This document shows positions 23,485 through 32,156 of a stretch of 64,000 nt of DNA, piece by piece. This stretch comes from Nonomuraea ceibae. GTDB taxonomy: Bacteria > Actinomycetota > Actinomycetes > Streptosporangiales > Streptosporangiaceae. The notes beneath the pieces were generated by a model, which did no database searches, was not told where the DNA came from, and worked only from the letters and a program-made list of their open reading frames with translations. The stretch's first letter is position 1, and each line of letters opens with the position of its first letter. A program made the translations under genes and the position numbers. Location of the stretch: positions 1 to 64,000 of the forward strand of contig NZ_JAHKRO010000026.1 of NCBI RefSeq assembly GCF_019396325.1, written 5' to 3'.

Positions 23485-24286
23485 AGAAACGGCCCAGCAG
23501 CACGTAGATGAGCATGGTCGGGATCGAGGCCAGGATCGCCGCGGCCATCTGCTGGCTGTAGGGGGTGGCCTGGGCGCCGGCGATGTTGTTCAGCATCACC
23601 GTGGTCGGCCAGCTCGTCGGCCCGGTGAGGAACACGGCGAACAGGAAGTCGTTCCACAGCGAGGTGAACTGCCAGATGATCACCACGGCGATCGCCGGGC
23701 CGGACACCGGCAGCACCACCGACCAGTACGCGCGCAGCATCCCGGCCCCGTCGACCCGCGACGCCTCGATCAGCTCGTCCGGGATCGTCACGTAGTAGTT
23801 GCGGAAGATCAGCGTGCAGATCGGGATGCCGTACACCACGTGCGCGAGCACCAGGCCGGGGATGCCGCCGTAGAAGACGCCCTGGAGCCCGGTCAGCTCG
23901 TTCAGCCCGACCAGGAGCTGCACCAGCGGGATCATCACCCCCTGGTACGGGATGAACATGCCGAACAGGAACAGCGTGAACAGCACGTCCGCGCCGGGGA
24001 AGCGCCACTTGGACAGCACGTAGCCGTTCATGGAGCCGAGCGCGCACGACAGGATCGAGCCGGGCACCGCGAGCAGCACGCTGTTCCACAGCCCGGGGGC
24101 GAGCTTCTCCCACGCCACGCCCCACGCCTCGAACGTCCAGGTCTCCGGCAGGTTCCACGCCTGGCCGGGGTCCGCCTCGGTCAGCGGCTTGAAGCTGGTG
24201 ACCAGCAGCACGTAGATGGGGATCAGGAAGACCACCACGAACGCGATCAGCAGGACGAGCCGCACCCAGGAGCCCGCGTGCCTCAT
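23447..24286 (-). CDS. Carbohydrate ABC transporter permease (CUT1, MalG-like)
   Basis: 279 residues with six membrane segments. The EAA loop is visible as IPDELIEASRVDGAGMLRAYWSVVLP (here split at residues about 181-206). It is the second permease of a three-gene binding-protein-dependent sugar importer. The ATG overlaps the stop of the partner permease as ATGA. No ATPase gene is in the cluster, so a shared ATPase (MsiK type) encoded elsewhere is expected. It ends inside the convergent dehydrogenase gene. Confidence 0.92.
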   Translation of the reverse strand: MRHAGSWVRLVLLIAFVVVFLIPIYVLLVTSFKPLTEADPGQAWNLPETWTFEAWGVAWEKLAPGLWNSVLLAVPGSILSCALGSMNGYVLSKWRFPGADVLFTLFLFGMFIPYQGVMIPLVQLLVGLNELTGLQGVFYGGIPGLVLAHVVYGIPICTLIFRNYYVTIPDELIEASRVDGAGMLRAYWSVVLPVSGPAIAVVIIWQFTSLWNDFLFAVFLTGPTSWPTTVMLNNIAGAQATPYSQQMAAAILASIPTMLIYVLLGRFFMRGLMAGALKG

Positions 24287-25164
24287 GAGCGCCTCTCCTT
24301 GCGGACGGACCAGATCAGGTACGGGATCACGAACACGGCGACGCTGAGCACGATGTACGCGGCGATGGTGGCGCCCTTGGCCGGGTCGTGGGAGTCGAAC
24401 ACCGCCACCCACATGAACACGGCGGGCACGTCGGTGACGATCTGCTTGCCGGAGACCGCGACGATCAGGTCGAACACCTTGAGCGAGATGTGGCCGAGGA
24501 TGATCAGCGCGGACAGCGTCACCGGGCGCAGCAGGGGCAGCACGACGTGCCGGTAGACGCCCCACTCGGTGGCGCCGTCGACCCGCGCGGCCTCCCGCAG
24601 CTCCTCGGGGACGCCGCGGAACCCGGCGAGAAACAGTGCCATGACATATCCGGACATCTGCCAGACGGCCGGCAGCGCCATCGCCGCCATGCCCCACTCC
24701 TGGTTCCGGAACCACTCCCACTGCGGCAGTCCCACCGCGTCGAACAGCCGGTTCAGCCCGACCGCCCGCTCGTCCATGCCCGAGTTCATCAGCCACCGCC
24801 ACACGATGCCGGTGGCGACGAACGACACGGCCATCGGGAACAGGTAGATCGCCCGGAACGTCCCTTCGCCCCAGATGCCCTTCTCCATCAGGAACGCCAG
24901 GAACCAGCCCAGCACCAGCGCCCCGGCCACGAACACGACCGTGAACACGATCGCGTGGTTCACCGACAGATGCCACCTGGCCTGGTCCCAGATGTCGATG
25001 AAGTTCCGCAGCCCGACGAAACCGCCCTCGGACACCTCGTCGTGCTGGTCCGTCATGGCCAGCCGGAAGTTCCAGCCCAGCAGGCCGTACACGAACACGC
25101 CGATCGCCACGATCGACGGCGTGACCAGGAGCAGCCCCGGGAGCCAGGCGCGCACCCGTCTCAA
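24283..25164 (-). CDS. Carbohydrate ABC transporter permease (CUT1, MalF-like)
   Basis: 293 residues from a TTG at 25164, which has GGGAGG six bases upstream. Six membrane segments are present, and the EAA loop VPEELREAARVDGATEWG lies near residues 190-207. It pairs with the following permease to form the translocation channel. The gene begins 55 nt after the binding-protein gene. Regulation is probably through the LacI operator in front of the binding-protein gene. Confidence 0.92.
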   Translation of the reverse strand: MRRVRAWLPGLLLVTPSIVAIGVFVYGLLGWNFRLAMTDQHDEVSEGGFVGLRNFIDIWDQARWHLSVNHAIVFTVVFVAGALVLGWFLAFLMEKGIWGEGTFRAIYLFPMAVSFVATGIVWRWLMNSGMDERAVGLNRLFDAVGLPQWEWFRNQEWGMAAMALPAVWQMSGYVMALFLAGFRGVPEELREAARVDGATEWGVYRHVVLPLLRPVTLSALIILGHISLKVFDLIVAVSGKQIVTDVPAVFMWVAVFDSHDPAKGATIAAYIVLSVAVFVIPYLIWSVRKERRS

Positions 25165-25219
25165 CGATTGCCTCCCTCTCCGAAGGGGGTACGGCGGGCG
25201 GGCCCGCCGTACCCGCCGA

Positions 25220-26518
25220 TCACTGGGCGTTCGCCGTCGCGGCGGCGGCCAGGCCCTTCTGCAGCTCGGCCACGTCCTGGGTGCCGATGAACAGCCCGAC
25301 CGCCTCGTTGATGGCGGCCAGCCACGGCTGGTTCACCGCGACGCCGTGCTGGATGGAGCCGGCCAGCTTGTTGCCCGACCAGTCCTTCAGCGCGTCGGCC
25401 AGGTAGTCGGTGTAGAGGGACTGGTCGGCGTCCTTGCGGGCGGGGATGGAGCCCTTCTTCGGGTTGAAGGCGTCCTGCCCCTCCTTGCTGGCCGCGACCT
25501 TCAGCCAGGCGACGGCCCCGTCACGGTTCTTGGCGCCCTTGGGCAGGGTGAAGCTGTCCGACAGCCACAGGTAGGTGCCCTCGGTGCCGGGCGCGGGCGC
25601 CCAGTCGAAGTCCGTCTTCGACGTCTTGCCGAGGCCGCCGTCCGGCGGGTTGTGGAAGTAGCCGTACGCCCAGTCGCCCATGATGTTGAACGCGGCCTCG
25701 CCGTCGGCCACCTGCTTGGCCGCGGGCTGCCAGTCGTCCTGGGGGCTGCCCGCGTACGACATGATCGTCTTGAAGTTCTCCAGCGCCTTGGCGACCTGGG
25801 GGCTGTTCCAGTCGGCGCCCGGCTTGAACAGCGCGTTGTAGGCGTCGGTGCCGAGCGAGCCGAGCAGCACGCTCTCCAGCAGGTGGGTGACCGTCCACTC
25901 CGAGCCGATCGACAGCGGGATCTTGCCCGTGGCCTTGACCTTCTCCAGTGCGGCGACGAACTCCTCGATCGTCTTGGGCGCGCCCGCGACGCCCGCCTCC
26001 TTCAGCACCGACGGGTTGAACCACAGCACGTTGGACCGGTGGATGTTCACCGGCACCGAGTAGATCTTGCCGTCGACGCTGATCTGCTCGACGAGCTGCG
26101 CCGGGAAGGCGTCGGCGAGCTTGAGCTCGTCGTAGAGGAAGTTGAGCTCCTCCAGGTCACCGGCCTTGATGTAGCCCTGCAGCTCGGCGCCCGCGTGTCC
26201 CTGGAACGTGTCGGGCGGCGTGTCGGCCTGCAGCTTCGAGGCGAGCAGCGCCTTGGCCTTGTCGCCGGAGCCGCCCGCGACCGCGGCGTCGAAGAACGTC
26301 AGGTTCGGATTCTGCTGTTCGAAGATCTCTCGCATCGCCTTCAGGCCGTCGGCCTCACCCGGCCCGGTCCACCAGGAGAACACCTCGACCTGCTGCTTGC
26401 CGCCACCGCCGTCGCCGCTCGCGGCCGGCTCGGCCGGGGAGCCGCCACCGCCGCACGCCGACAGCCCGAGCAGGCCCGCCAAAGTGATCGCGACGGTCGC
26501 CGTCCACCGTCGTCTCAT
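25220..26518 (-). CDS. Sugar ABC transporter substrate-binding lipoprotein (CUT1)
   Basis: 432 residues. The signal peptide ends in a lipobox (GLSAC), followed by a Gly/Ala-rich linker. The mature domain is a type 1 extracellular solute-binding protein, with VEVFSWWTGPGEADGLKAM at the start and FNIMGDWAYGYF in the middle. Such proteins bind oligosaccharides or sugar derivatives. First gene of a three-gene importer operon. The palindrome TGACAACGTTGTCA 41 bp upstream makes LacI-type repression very likely. Confidence 0.92.
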   Translation of the reverse strand: MRRRWTATVAITLAGLLGLSACGGGGSPAEPAASGDGGGGKQQVEVFSWWTGPGEADGLKAMREIFEQQNPNLTFFDAAVAGGSGDKAKALLASKLQADTPPDTFQGHAGAELQGYIKAGDLEELNFLYDELKLADAFPAQLVEQISVDGKIYSVPVNIHRSNVLWFNPSVLKEAGVAGAPKTIEEFVAALEKVKATGKIPLSIGSEWTVTHLLESVLLGSLGTDAYNALFKPGADWNSPQVAKALENFKTIMSYAGSPQDDWQPAAKQVADGEAAFNIMGDWAYGYFHNPPDGGLGKTSKTDFDWAPAPGTEGTYLWLSDSFTLPKGAKNRDGAVAWLKVAASKEGQDAFNPKKGSIPARKDADQSLYTDYLADALKDWSGNKLAGSIQHGVAVNQPWLAAINEAVGLFIGTQDVAELQKGLAAAATANAQ

Positions 26519-26558
26519 CGCACACCATCCCTTCGAGAAAACCCCCGAGCTGGTGACT

Positions 26559-26572
26559 TGACAACGTTGTCA
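26559..26572. promoter_or_regulatory. LacI-family operator of the CUT1 sugar importer
   Basis: TGACAACGTTGTCA is a perfect 14-bp palindrome upstream of the binding-protein gene. Its inner 12 bases are identical to the palindrome at 11018-11029 in front of the LacI gene at 11060. Confidence 0.8.
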
Positions 26573-26652
26573 GTAGGGCCATCAACGCACTTTGCCCACT
26601 TCTGCGTCAAGGAGTGGACGGATAACAGGTCCGCATACCACGAGAACTGTCA

Positions 26653-26666
26653 GTGCCCGCGGGCAC
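26653..26666. promoter_or_regulatory. GC palindrome ahead of the ABC exporter gene
   Basis: GTGCCCGCGGGCAC is a perfect 14-bp palindrome ending 9 bases before the ATG at 26676. It could be an operator or a structure affecting ribosome access. No regulator is adjacent. Confidence 0.4.
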
Positions 26667-26675
26667 ACTCCAGGT

Positions 26676-28538
26676 ATGGCCGACGAGCCCCTCGAACTGG
26701 GCGAGATCTCCCTCTCCGACTGGCACGCTCACAACGACACGATGGCCGACGTGGGGTTCCTCGTCATCGCGAGGCGGCTTCCCTCACTCGTCCGCCAGGC
26801 CATGAGCATGGCCTGGCGCGCCAGCCCCCGCGACACCGTCGCCACGGTCGGGCTCAGCCTGCTCGGCGGCGTCTTCACCGCCTTCGGCCTGCTGGCCACC
26901 ACCGGGGTGCTCAACGCGCTGTTCAGCGAGGGGCCCACCCCCGACCGGGTGATCGCCGCGCTGCCCAGCCTGGCCCTGGTCGCCGCGATGGCGACGCTGC
27001 GCACCTCCGTCCAGGCCGGCGCGGGCTGGGCGCAGTCACGCCTCGACCCGCAGGTGACCCGGCTGACCGAGGAACGGCTCTACGGCCTGACCAGCCGCGT
27101 CGAGCTCGTCGCCTACGACGACCCCGACTTCCACGACGCGCTCCAGCGGGCCCGCAGCCGGGGCGTCCAGATGGCCGACATGGTGGTGACCTCCGCCATC
27201 GACGTGGTCACGGCCGCCGTCGGCATCGCCGCCGTCGCGGGCGTGCTCGGCGTGCTCCACCCGGTGCTGCTGCCCCTGCTCCTGCTCGCCGTGCTGCCCG
27301 ACGCCTGGGCCGCCGTGCGCAGCGCCCGGATGCGCTACACGACGATGTTCTCGCTCATCCCCGCCATCCGCCGCAAGTGGATCATCGCCGAGCTGCTGGC
27401 CAACCGCGACCCCGCCGCCGAGGTCCGCTCGTTCACCATGCGCGGCTTCCTGCTGCGCATGTACGACGCGGTCGCCAAGGCCGAGCAGGACGTGCTGCTC
27501 GGCCTGGCCAGGCGGCAGACCGTCGCCAGGCTCGTCGGCGAGGCGCTGGGCGGCCTCGGCAGCGCCCTCGTCTACGTGGCGCTCGGCGTGCTGCTCGCGA
27601 TCGCCGCGATCCCCCTCGCCGTCGCCGGCACCGCCGTGCTGGCCATCAGGTCCGGCCAGAGCTCGCTGGCCCACCTGATGTACGCCACCAACCGGCTCTA
27701 CGAGGAGGGCCTCTACTTCACCGACTTCCTGGAGTTCTGCGACTCGGCCGAGCGCTGGCTGCCCGGCGCCGCCCGCACGACGGCCCCCGAGCGCTTCGAG
27801 CGCATCAGCGCCGTGGACGTCACGTTCACCTACCCGGGCTCCGACGAGCCCGCCCTGCGCGGCGTGTCGGTCGAGGTCAAGCGCGGCGAGGTGATCGCCT
27901 TCGTCGGCGAGAACGGCTCCGGCAAGACCACCCTCGCCAAGATCCTGTCCGGCCTGTACGAGCCCGACACGGGCAGCGTGCTGTGGGACGACGTCGACCT
28001 GCGCACGGTCAGCCCGGAGGACCTGCGGCTGCGCACCGCGGTGATCGCCCAGGACCACACCCGCTGGCCGCTCGCCGCCCGCTACAACATCACGATGGGC
28101 ACCGACAAGGGCCAGGACGCCCTCGACGCGGCGGCGGCGGTCGCCGGGGCCGACGAGGTCGTCGCCGGCCTCCCCCACGGCTATCGCACCCTGCTCGACC
28201 GGCGCTTCAAGGACGGCCACGAGCTGTCCGGCGGGCAGTGGCAGCGCATCGCCGTGGCACGCGGCTTTCATCGCGACGCCTGCCTGCTGATCTGCGACGA
28301 GCCGACGGCGGCCCTCGACGCCCGCGCCGAGCACGCCCTGTTCGAGCGCATCCGGGGCCACTCCGACGGCCGCACGGTCCTGCTCATCACCCACCGCCTG
28401 GCCAGCGTCCGCTACGCCGACCGCATCTACGTGCTCGACCACGGCCGGGTCACCGAGGAGGGCGACCACGCCACGCTGATGGCGCTCGACGGGCTCTACG
28501 CCGAGCTCTACACCCTCCAGGCGTCCGCCTACCGGTGA
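26676..28538 (+). CDS. ABC exporter, fused membrane and ATPase domains
   Basis: 620 residues from ATG 26676; the frame is open to 26592, but without a better start and with the ribosome site unclear. About residues 55-330 form a six-helix exporter membrane domain. The ATPase domain (about 370-600) has Walker A GENGSGKTTLAK, signature LSGGQWQRIAVAR, Walker B CLLICDEPTAALD and His in LITHRLAS. It should act as a homodimer exporting a lipid, peptide or drug. No biosynthetic genes adjoin, so the substrate is unknown. Confidence 0.9.
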   Translation: MADEPLELGEISLSDWHAHNDTMADVGFLVIARRLPSLVRQAMSMAWRASPRDTVATVGLSLLGGVFTAFGLLATTGVLNALFSEGPTPDRVIAALPSLALVAAMATLRTSVQAGAGWAQSRLDPQVTRLTEERLYGLTSRVELVAYDDPDFHDALQRARSRGVQMADMVVTSAIDVVTAAVGIAAVAGVLGVLHPVLLPLLLLAVLPDAWAAVRSARMRYTTMFSLIPAIRRKWIIAELLANRDPAAEVRSFTMRGFLLRMYDAVAKAEQDVLLGLARRQTVARLVGEALGGLGSALVYVALGVLLAIAAIPLAVAGTAVLAIRSGQSSLAHLMYATNRLYEEGLYFTDFLEFCDSAERWLPGAARTTAPERFERISAVDVTFTYPGSDEPALRGVSVEVKRGEVIAFVGENGSGKTTLAKILSGLYEPDTGSVLWDDVDLRTVSPEDLRLRTAVIAQDHTRWPLAARYNITMGTDKGQDALDAAAAVAGADEVVAGLPHGYRTLLDRRFKDGHELSGGQWQRIAVARGFHRDACLLICDEPTAALDARAEHALFERIRGHSDGRTVLLITHRLASVRYADRIYVLDHGRVTEEGDHATLMALDGLYAELYTLQASAYR

Positions 28539-29255
28539 TCAGTGGCTGGCGAACGCCTGCGTCCAGTGTCCGCCGGCGAAGCCGACGCCGATGTGGGTGT
28601 AGGCGCAGGTGAGGATGTTGGCCTTGTGGCCGGGGCTGTCCATCCACCCGGACATGACCTCGGCCGCCGTGCGCTGACCGGCCGCGATGTTCTCGCCCCA
28701 GGAGCCGATCGGCGCGAAGCCGGCGTCGCGGATGCGGTCCTCGGGCCCGTCGCCGTCCGGGGCCTCGTGGTCGAAGAAGCCGCGGGCGGCCATGTCCTTG
28801 GAGTGGGCCAGCGCCGCCGCCCGGAGTTCGGGGTCGTGCTTGAGCGGCTTGCATCCGGCCTTGGCCCGGGCGGCGTTGGTGAGCTTGACCACCCCGTTCT
28901 CGGCGGCCGTGCCCACGGCGCCCCCGGTGCCCACGGTGGCGCGCTGCTCGGCGCGGGCCGGGGTCCGGGTGCGGGTGGGGGTCGGCTTGGGCTTGGGCTT
29001 GGGGCTGCTGGTCGTGCGGGTGGGCTTCGGGGTCGGCTTCGGGGTGACCGGCTTGCTCTTCGTGGGGGTGGGCGTCGGGGTCGGGGTGGGGGTGGGGGCC
29101 GGCGCAGGGGAGGTGGTGGTCGTCGCGGCGACGATCTCGGTCGCGGGGCGGCGGTCGGGCGCGGGGGCTCGGGTGGCGAGGATGACCGCCAGTCCGGCGA
29201 CGGTGCCCACGATGACGGCGAGGGTGGCGAAGAGGAGCTTGCGGGCTGTGGTCAT
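28539..29255 (-). CDS. CAP/SCP-domain secreted or membrane-anchored protein
   Basis: 238 residues. A single N-terminal membrane segment (residues about 7-28) is followed by a long Pro/Thr/Lys-rich linker (about 45-105) and a C-terminal CAP domain (about 118-238). Visible CAP motifs are NAARAKAGCKPL, ALAHSKDMAARGFFDHE, GWMDSPGHKANIL and IGVGFAGGHWTQAF. CAP proteins of bacteria are extracellular, and the family includes putative proteases and lipid-binding proteins; no activity can be assigned. It is convergent with the ABC exporter gene without overlap. Confidence 0.88.
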   Translation of the reverse strand: MTTARKLLFATLAVIVGTVAGLAVILATRAPAPDRRPATEIVAATTTTSPAPAPTPTPTPTPTPTKSKPVTPKPTPKPTRTTSSPKPKPKPTPTRTRTPARAEQRATVGTGGAVGTAAENGVVKLTNAARAKAGCKPLKHDPELRAAALAHSKDMAARGFFDHEAPDGDGPEDRIRDAGFAPIGSWGENIAAGQRTAAEVMSGWMDSPGHKANILTCAYTHIGVGFAGGHWTQAFASH

Positions 29256-29332
29256 TGATCACACAATGGGGGTTTTGGTCCAATAACTAGCACAATGTCG
29301 GAGTTTATCCAGATTTACGGTGACGGCATTGG

Positions 29333-30757
29333 CTAGGACAGCACCGCCTGCATGATCGTGCGGGCGATGGGCGCCGCCGGGCCGGGACGTTCCAGCACCA
29401 CCCCCACCGCCACCTCCGGCGCCCCCGCCGGGGCGAACGCGGTGAACAGCGCGGGAGCCCCCGGGCCCGCCGACTTGGCCGCCACCGAAATGCCCGGGAT
29501 GGCCGCCGCCGTGCCCGGCCCGCCCGGCCGGGTGATCGTGGTCATCATGGCCGTGAGCTGCCCGGCCAGCTCGGGGGCCAGCGTCGTGCGGTACGGCGCC
29601 GGCGCGGCCCGCCGGATGACCGAGCCGTCCCGCAGCCGCACCTCCTCCACCAGGTACGGGCGCATCAGCGTGCCGTCGTTGGCCACGGCCGCAGACAGCA
29701 TGGCGACCATGAGCGGCGTGACGCGCCCGCCCGGCCCGCCGATGGCCGCCAGGGCGGTGTGGGACCGGTCCGCGGCGCCGTCGAACGAGCTGGGCGTCAC
29801 GGGCAGCGGGATCGTCAGCTCCGGGGCGTTGAAGCCGAACGCGTCCGCCTGGTCCCGCAGCGTGTCCTGGCCGAGTTGCAGGCCGATCCCGGCGAAGGCC
29901 GTGTCGCAGGAGCCCTGGAAGGCGCGGGCCAGCGTCGGCCGGGCGTCGCGGCCGCACGGCCTGCCGTCGACGTTGTGCACGTACCGGGTCGTTCCAGGCA
30001 GGCGCAGCTTGGCGGGGCCGGGCAGCTCGGTGGCGGGCCCGTACTCGCCGGTGGCCAGCGCGGCGGCGGTCGTGACGAGCTTGAACGCCGAGCCGGCCGG
30101 GTAGGTCTCGGCGGTCGCCCGGTTCAGCAGCGGGCTGCCGGGCGCGCGGCTCAGCCGCCGCTCGACGCGCGCCAGCGCGGCGGCGTCGAACGTGGCGAAG
30201 GCGTTCGGGTCGTAGGACGGGTAGCTGGCCAGGGCGAGGACGGCGCCGGTCGCCGGGTTGATCGCGACGGCGGCGCCGGGCGTGCCGGCGGCCCGCAGGC
30301 TCTGGTAGGCGGCCCACTGGGCCCGGTCGCTGATCGTCAGGCGGACGTCGGCGGCCTGCTCGGTGCCGATCCTGACCAGCGACTGCATCTTGACCTTGGC
30401 GTCGGCGCCCGACAGCGCCGCCTCCAGGGCCCGCTCGACGCCGGTCGCCGGCCCCGCCGTGAGATGCCCGGTGACGGGCGCGAACATCTCCCCGTGCGGG
30501 TAGAAGCGGCGATAGCGGTACGGCCCGCCGTCCGTCTCCCGGCTGGTGGCCACCACGGTGCCGTCGAAGCTGAGGATCGCGCCGCGCGGCTCGTCGAACC
30601 GGGCGATGCGGGCCCGCTCGTTGCGCGGGTCGGCGTTGAGCGACCTGGACGAGAACGCCTGGACGAAGGTCAGGTGCGCCAGCAACGCGAACAGCATCCC
30701 CGCGCAGATCCGTGCCACGCGGCGCAGCGTGCCGTTGATCCTTCTCGCCCTGGTCAT
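29333..30757 (-). CDS. Penicillin-binding-protein-like transpeptidase with altered motifs
   Basis: 474 residues from ATG 30757. One N-terminal membrane helix is followed by a PBP dimerisation-type domain (RGAILSFDGTVVATS) and a transpeptidase domain similar to actinobacterial PbpA. The first active-site motif is intact (SAFK in YPAGSAFKLVTTAA). The second is SCD instead of SxN, and the place of KTG reads KSA (VAAKSAG). It is not next to ftsW/rodA or pknAB as the usual pbpA is. It may be a specialised or catalytically weak paralogue acting at the outer face of the membrane. Confidence 0.85.
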   Translation of the reverse strand: MTRARRINGTLRRVARICAGMLFALLAHLTFVQAFSSRSLNADPRNERARIARFDEPRGAILSFDGTVVATSRETDGGPYRYRRFYPHGEMFAPVTGHLTAGPATGVERALEAALSGADAKVKMQSLVRIGTEQAADVRLTISDRAQWAAYQSLRAAGTPGAAVAINPATGAVLALASYPSYDPNAFATFDAAALARVERRLSRAPGSPLLNRATAETYPAGSAFKLVTTAAALATGEYGPATELPGPAKLRLPGTTRYVHNVDGRPCGRDARPTLARAFQGSCDTAFAGIGLQLGQDTLRDQADAFGFNAPELTIPLPVTPSSFDGAADRSHTALAAIGGPGGRVTPLMVAMLSAAVANDGTLMRPYLVEEVRLRDGSVIRRAAPAPYRTTLAPELAGQLTAMMTTITRPGGPGTAAAIPGISVAAKSAGPGAPALFTAFAPAGAPEVAVGVVLERPGPAAPIARTIMQAVLS

Positions 30758-30794
30758 GGATTCCGGTTTTAGCAACCGGAGATCCAAGCCCCGG

Positions 30795-31154
30795 CTAGAG
30801 GACGCTGCGGTAGTAGGAAATCTTGTCGCTGACGTAGCGCTTGCGCTCGATCAGGTTGCCGATCTGCGCCTCGACGCGGCGATCGTGCTCTTCGAGGAGC
30901 GCGATGCGGTCGGCGATCGTGTGGTCGCCGGCGCGGACCAGCTCGGCGAAGCGCAGCATCTCGGCGATCGGCATGCCGGTGTCGCGCAGGCAGCGGATGG
31001 TGCCGAGCCAGCCGACGTCCTCCTGGCTGAACCTGCGCTGCCCGGCCGCGTTGCGCTCGACCGGTTCGAGCAGCCCGATCTTCTCGTAGTAGCGCAGGGT
31101 GTCGAGGGAGAAACCGGTCTCCTCGACCACTTCGGCGGGGGTGTAGACGCTCAC
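30795..31154 (-). CDS. MerR-family transcriptional regulator
   Basis: 119 residues from GTG 31154. The winged helix-turn-helix is YTPAEVVEETGFSLDTLRYY followed by EKIGLLEP and RRFSQEDVGWL, and a coiled-coil dimerisation helix ends the protein. No cysteine metal site is present, so it is not a metal sensor. It is divergent from an aldo/keto reductase gene, and two inverted repeats of the ACTCCAGG type lie between them. It probably senses a reactive or aromatic compound and activates the reductase. Confidence 0.88.
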   Translation of the reverse strand: MSVYTPAEVVEETGFSLDTLRYYEKIGLLEPVERNAAGQRRFSQEDVGWLGTIRCLRDTGMPIAEMLRFAELVRAGDHTIADRIALLEEHDRRVEAQIGNLIERKRYVSDKISYYRSVL

Positions 31155-31170
31155 GGGAGCCAAGCATGGC

Positions 31171-31190
31171 ACCTGGAGTGGGCTCCAGGT
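31171..31190. promoter_or_regulatory. MerR operator, distal copy
   Basis: ACCTGGAG-TGGG-CTCCAGGT is a perfect 8-bp inverted repeat with 4-bp spacer, just upstream of the merR-type gene start. Confidence 0.7.
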
Positions 31191-31197
31191 CAACCAT

Positions 31198-31228
31198 TTG
31201 ACATGGAGTCCACTCCAGGTCGCACAGT
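31198..31228 (+). promoter_or_regulatory. MerR-type promoter of the aldo/keto reductase gene
   Basis: A consensus -35 (TTGACA, 31198-31203) is followed directly by the palindrome TGGAGT-CC-ACTCCA (31204-31217). A weak -10 near 31223 (CACAGT) would give a stretched 19-bp spacer. An operator inside an over-long spacer is the classical MerR-activated architecture. Confidence 0.65.
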
Positions 31229-31235
31229 TCGGTCC

Positions 31236-32156
31236 ATGAACATCGCACTCGGCACGATTCCGTTCGGCACCAGCGTCAGCCGTGAGGACACCTTCGCCAT
31301 CCTGGACCGCTTCGTCGAGGCGGGCGGCAGCATGCTCGACACGGCCAACAACTACCCGTTCTGGGTCGAGGGCCGCACCGGGGACGAGAGCGAGCAGACC
31401 ATCGGGGCCTGGCTCGCCGCCCGGGGCAACCGCGACCAGGTGTTCCTGAGCACGAAGGTCGGCGCCCGGCCGACGGTGCCCGGTGACGTCACGCTGGACT
31501 CGGCGGAGGGCCTGTCGGCGCCGGCCGTGCGGGCGGGCGTCGAGGGCAGCCTGCGCCGACTCGGCACCGACCACGTGGACCTCTACTGGGCGCACATCGA
31601 GGACCGGTCGGTGCCGCTGGAGGAGACCCTGGGCGCGTTCGACGAGCTGCACCGGCAGGGCAAGATCGGCAAGGTGGGCGCGAGCAACCTGCCGGCCTGG
31701 CGGCTGGAGCGGGCCAGGAACGTCTCGGCCGCGCACGGCTGGCTCCCTTACACGCACCTGCAACTGCGCCACACCTACCTGCGCCCGCGCCCGTACACGC
31801 GCCCGGCCGAGACCGGTCACCGCGTGACGGGCGACGAGCACCTGGAGTACGCGCGCGAGGCCGGGGTGACGCTGTGGGCGTACAACACGCTGATGTTCGG
31901 CGCCTACACCCGCGCGGACCGGCCGATCCCGGAGATCTACGACCACCCGGGCACCACGCGGCGGCTGGCCGCGCTGCGCGAGGTGGCGGGCGAGCTCGGC
32001 GCGACGCCGAACCAGGTCGTGCTGGCCTGGCTGATGGCCGGCGGGCACGTCCCGATCGTCGGCGTGAGCACGATGGCGCAGCTGGAGGAGGCGATCGGCG
32101 CGGCCGACGTCAAGCTCGACGACGAGCTGCGCCGCCGCCTGGACGAGGCCGCCTGA
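31236..32156 (+). CDS. Aldo/keto reductase
   Basis: 306 residues from ATG 31236. The TIM-barrel aldo-keto reductase motifs are present: Asp and Tyr in MLDTANNYPFW (residues about 34-44), Lys in FLSTKVG (about 71-77), and HIEDRS after VDLYWA. The later GVSTMAQLEEAI matches the NADP-binding end. It should reduce an aldehyde or ketone with NADPH in the cytoplasm. The start lies very near the predicted promoter, so a short or absent leader is possible. Expression is probably controlled by the divergent MerR regulator. Confidence 0.9.
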   Translation: MNIALGTIPFGTSVSREDTFAILDRFVEAGGSMLDTANNYPFWVEGRTGDESEQTIGAWLAARGNRDQVFLSTKVGARPTVPGDVTLDSAEGLSAPAVRAGVEGSLRRLGTDHVDLYWAHIEDRSVPLEETLGAFDELHRQGKIGKVGASNLPAWRLERARNVSAAHGWLPYTHLQLRHTYLRPRPYTRPAETGHRVTGDEHLEYAREAGVTLWAYNTLMFGAYTRADRPIPEIYDHPGTTRRLAALREVAGELGATPNQVVLAWLMAGGHVPIVGVSTMAQLEEAIGAADVKLDDELRRRLDEAA

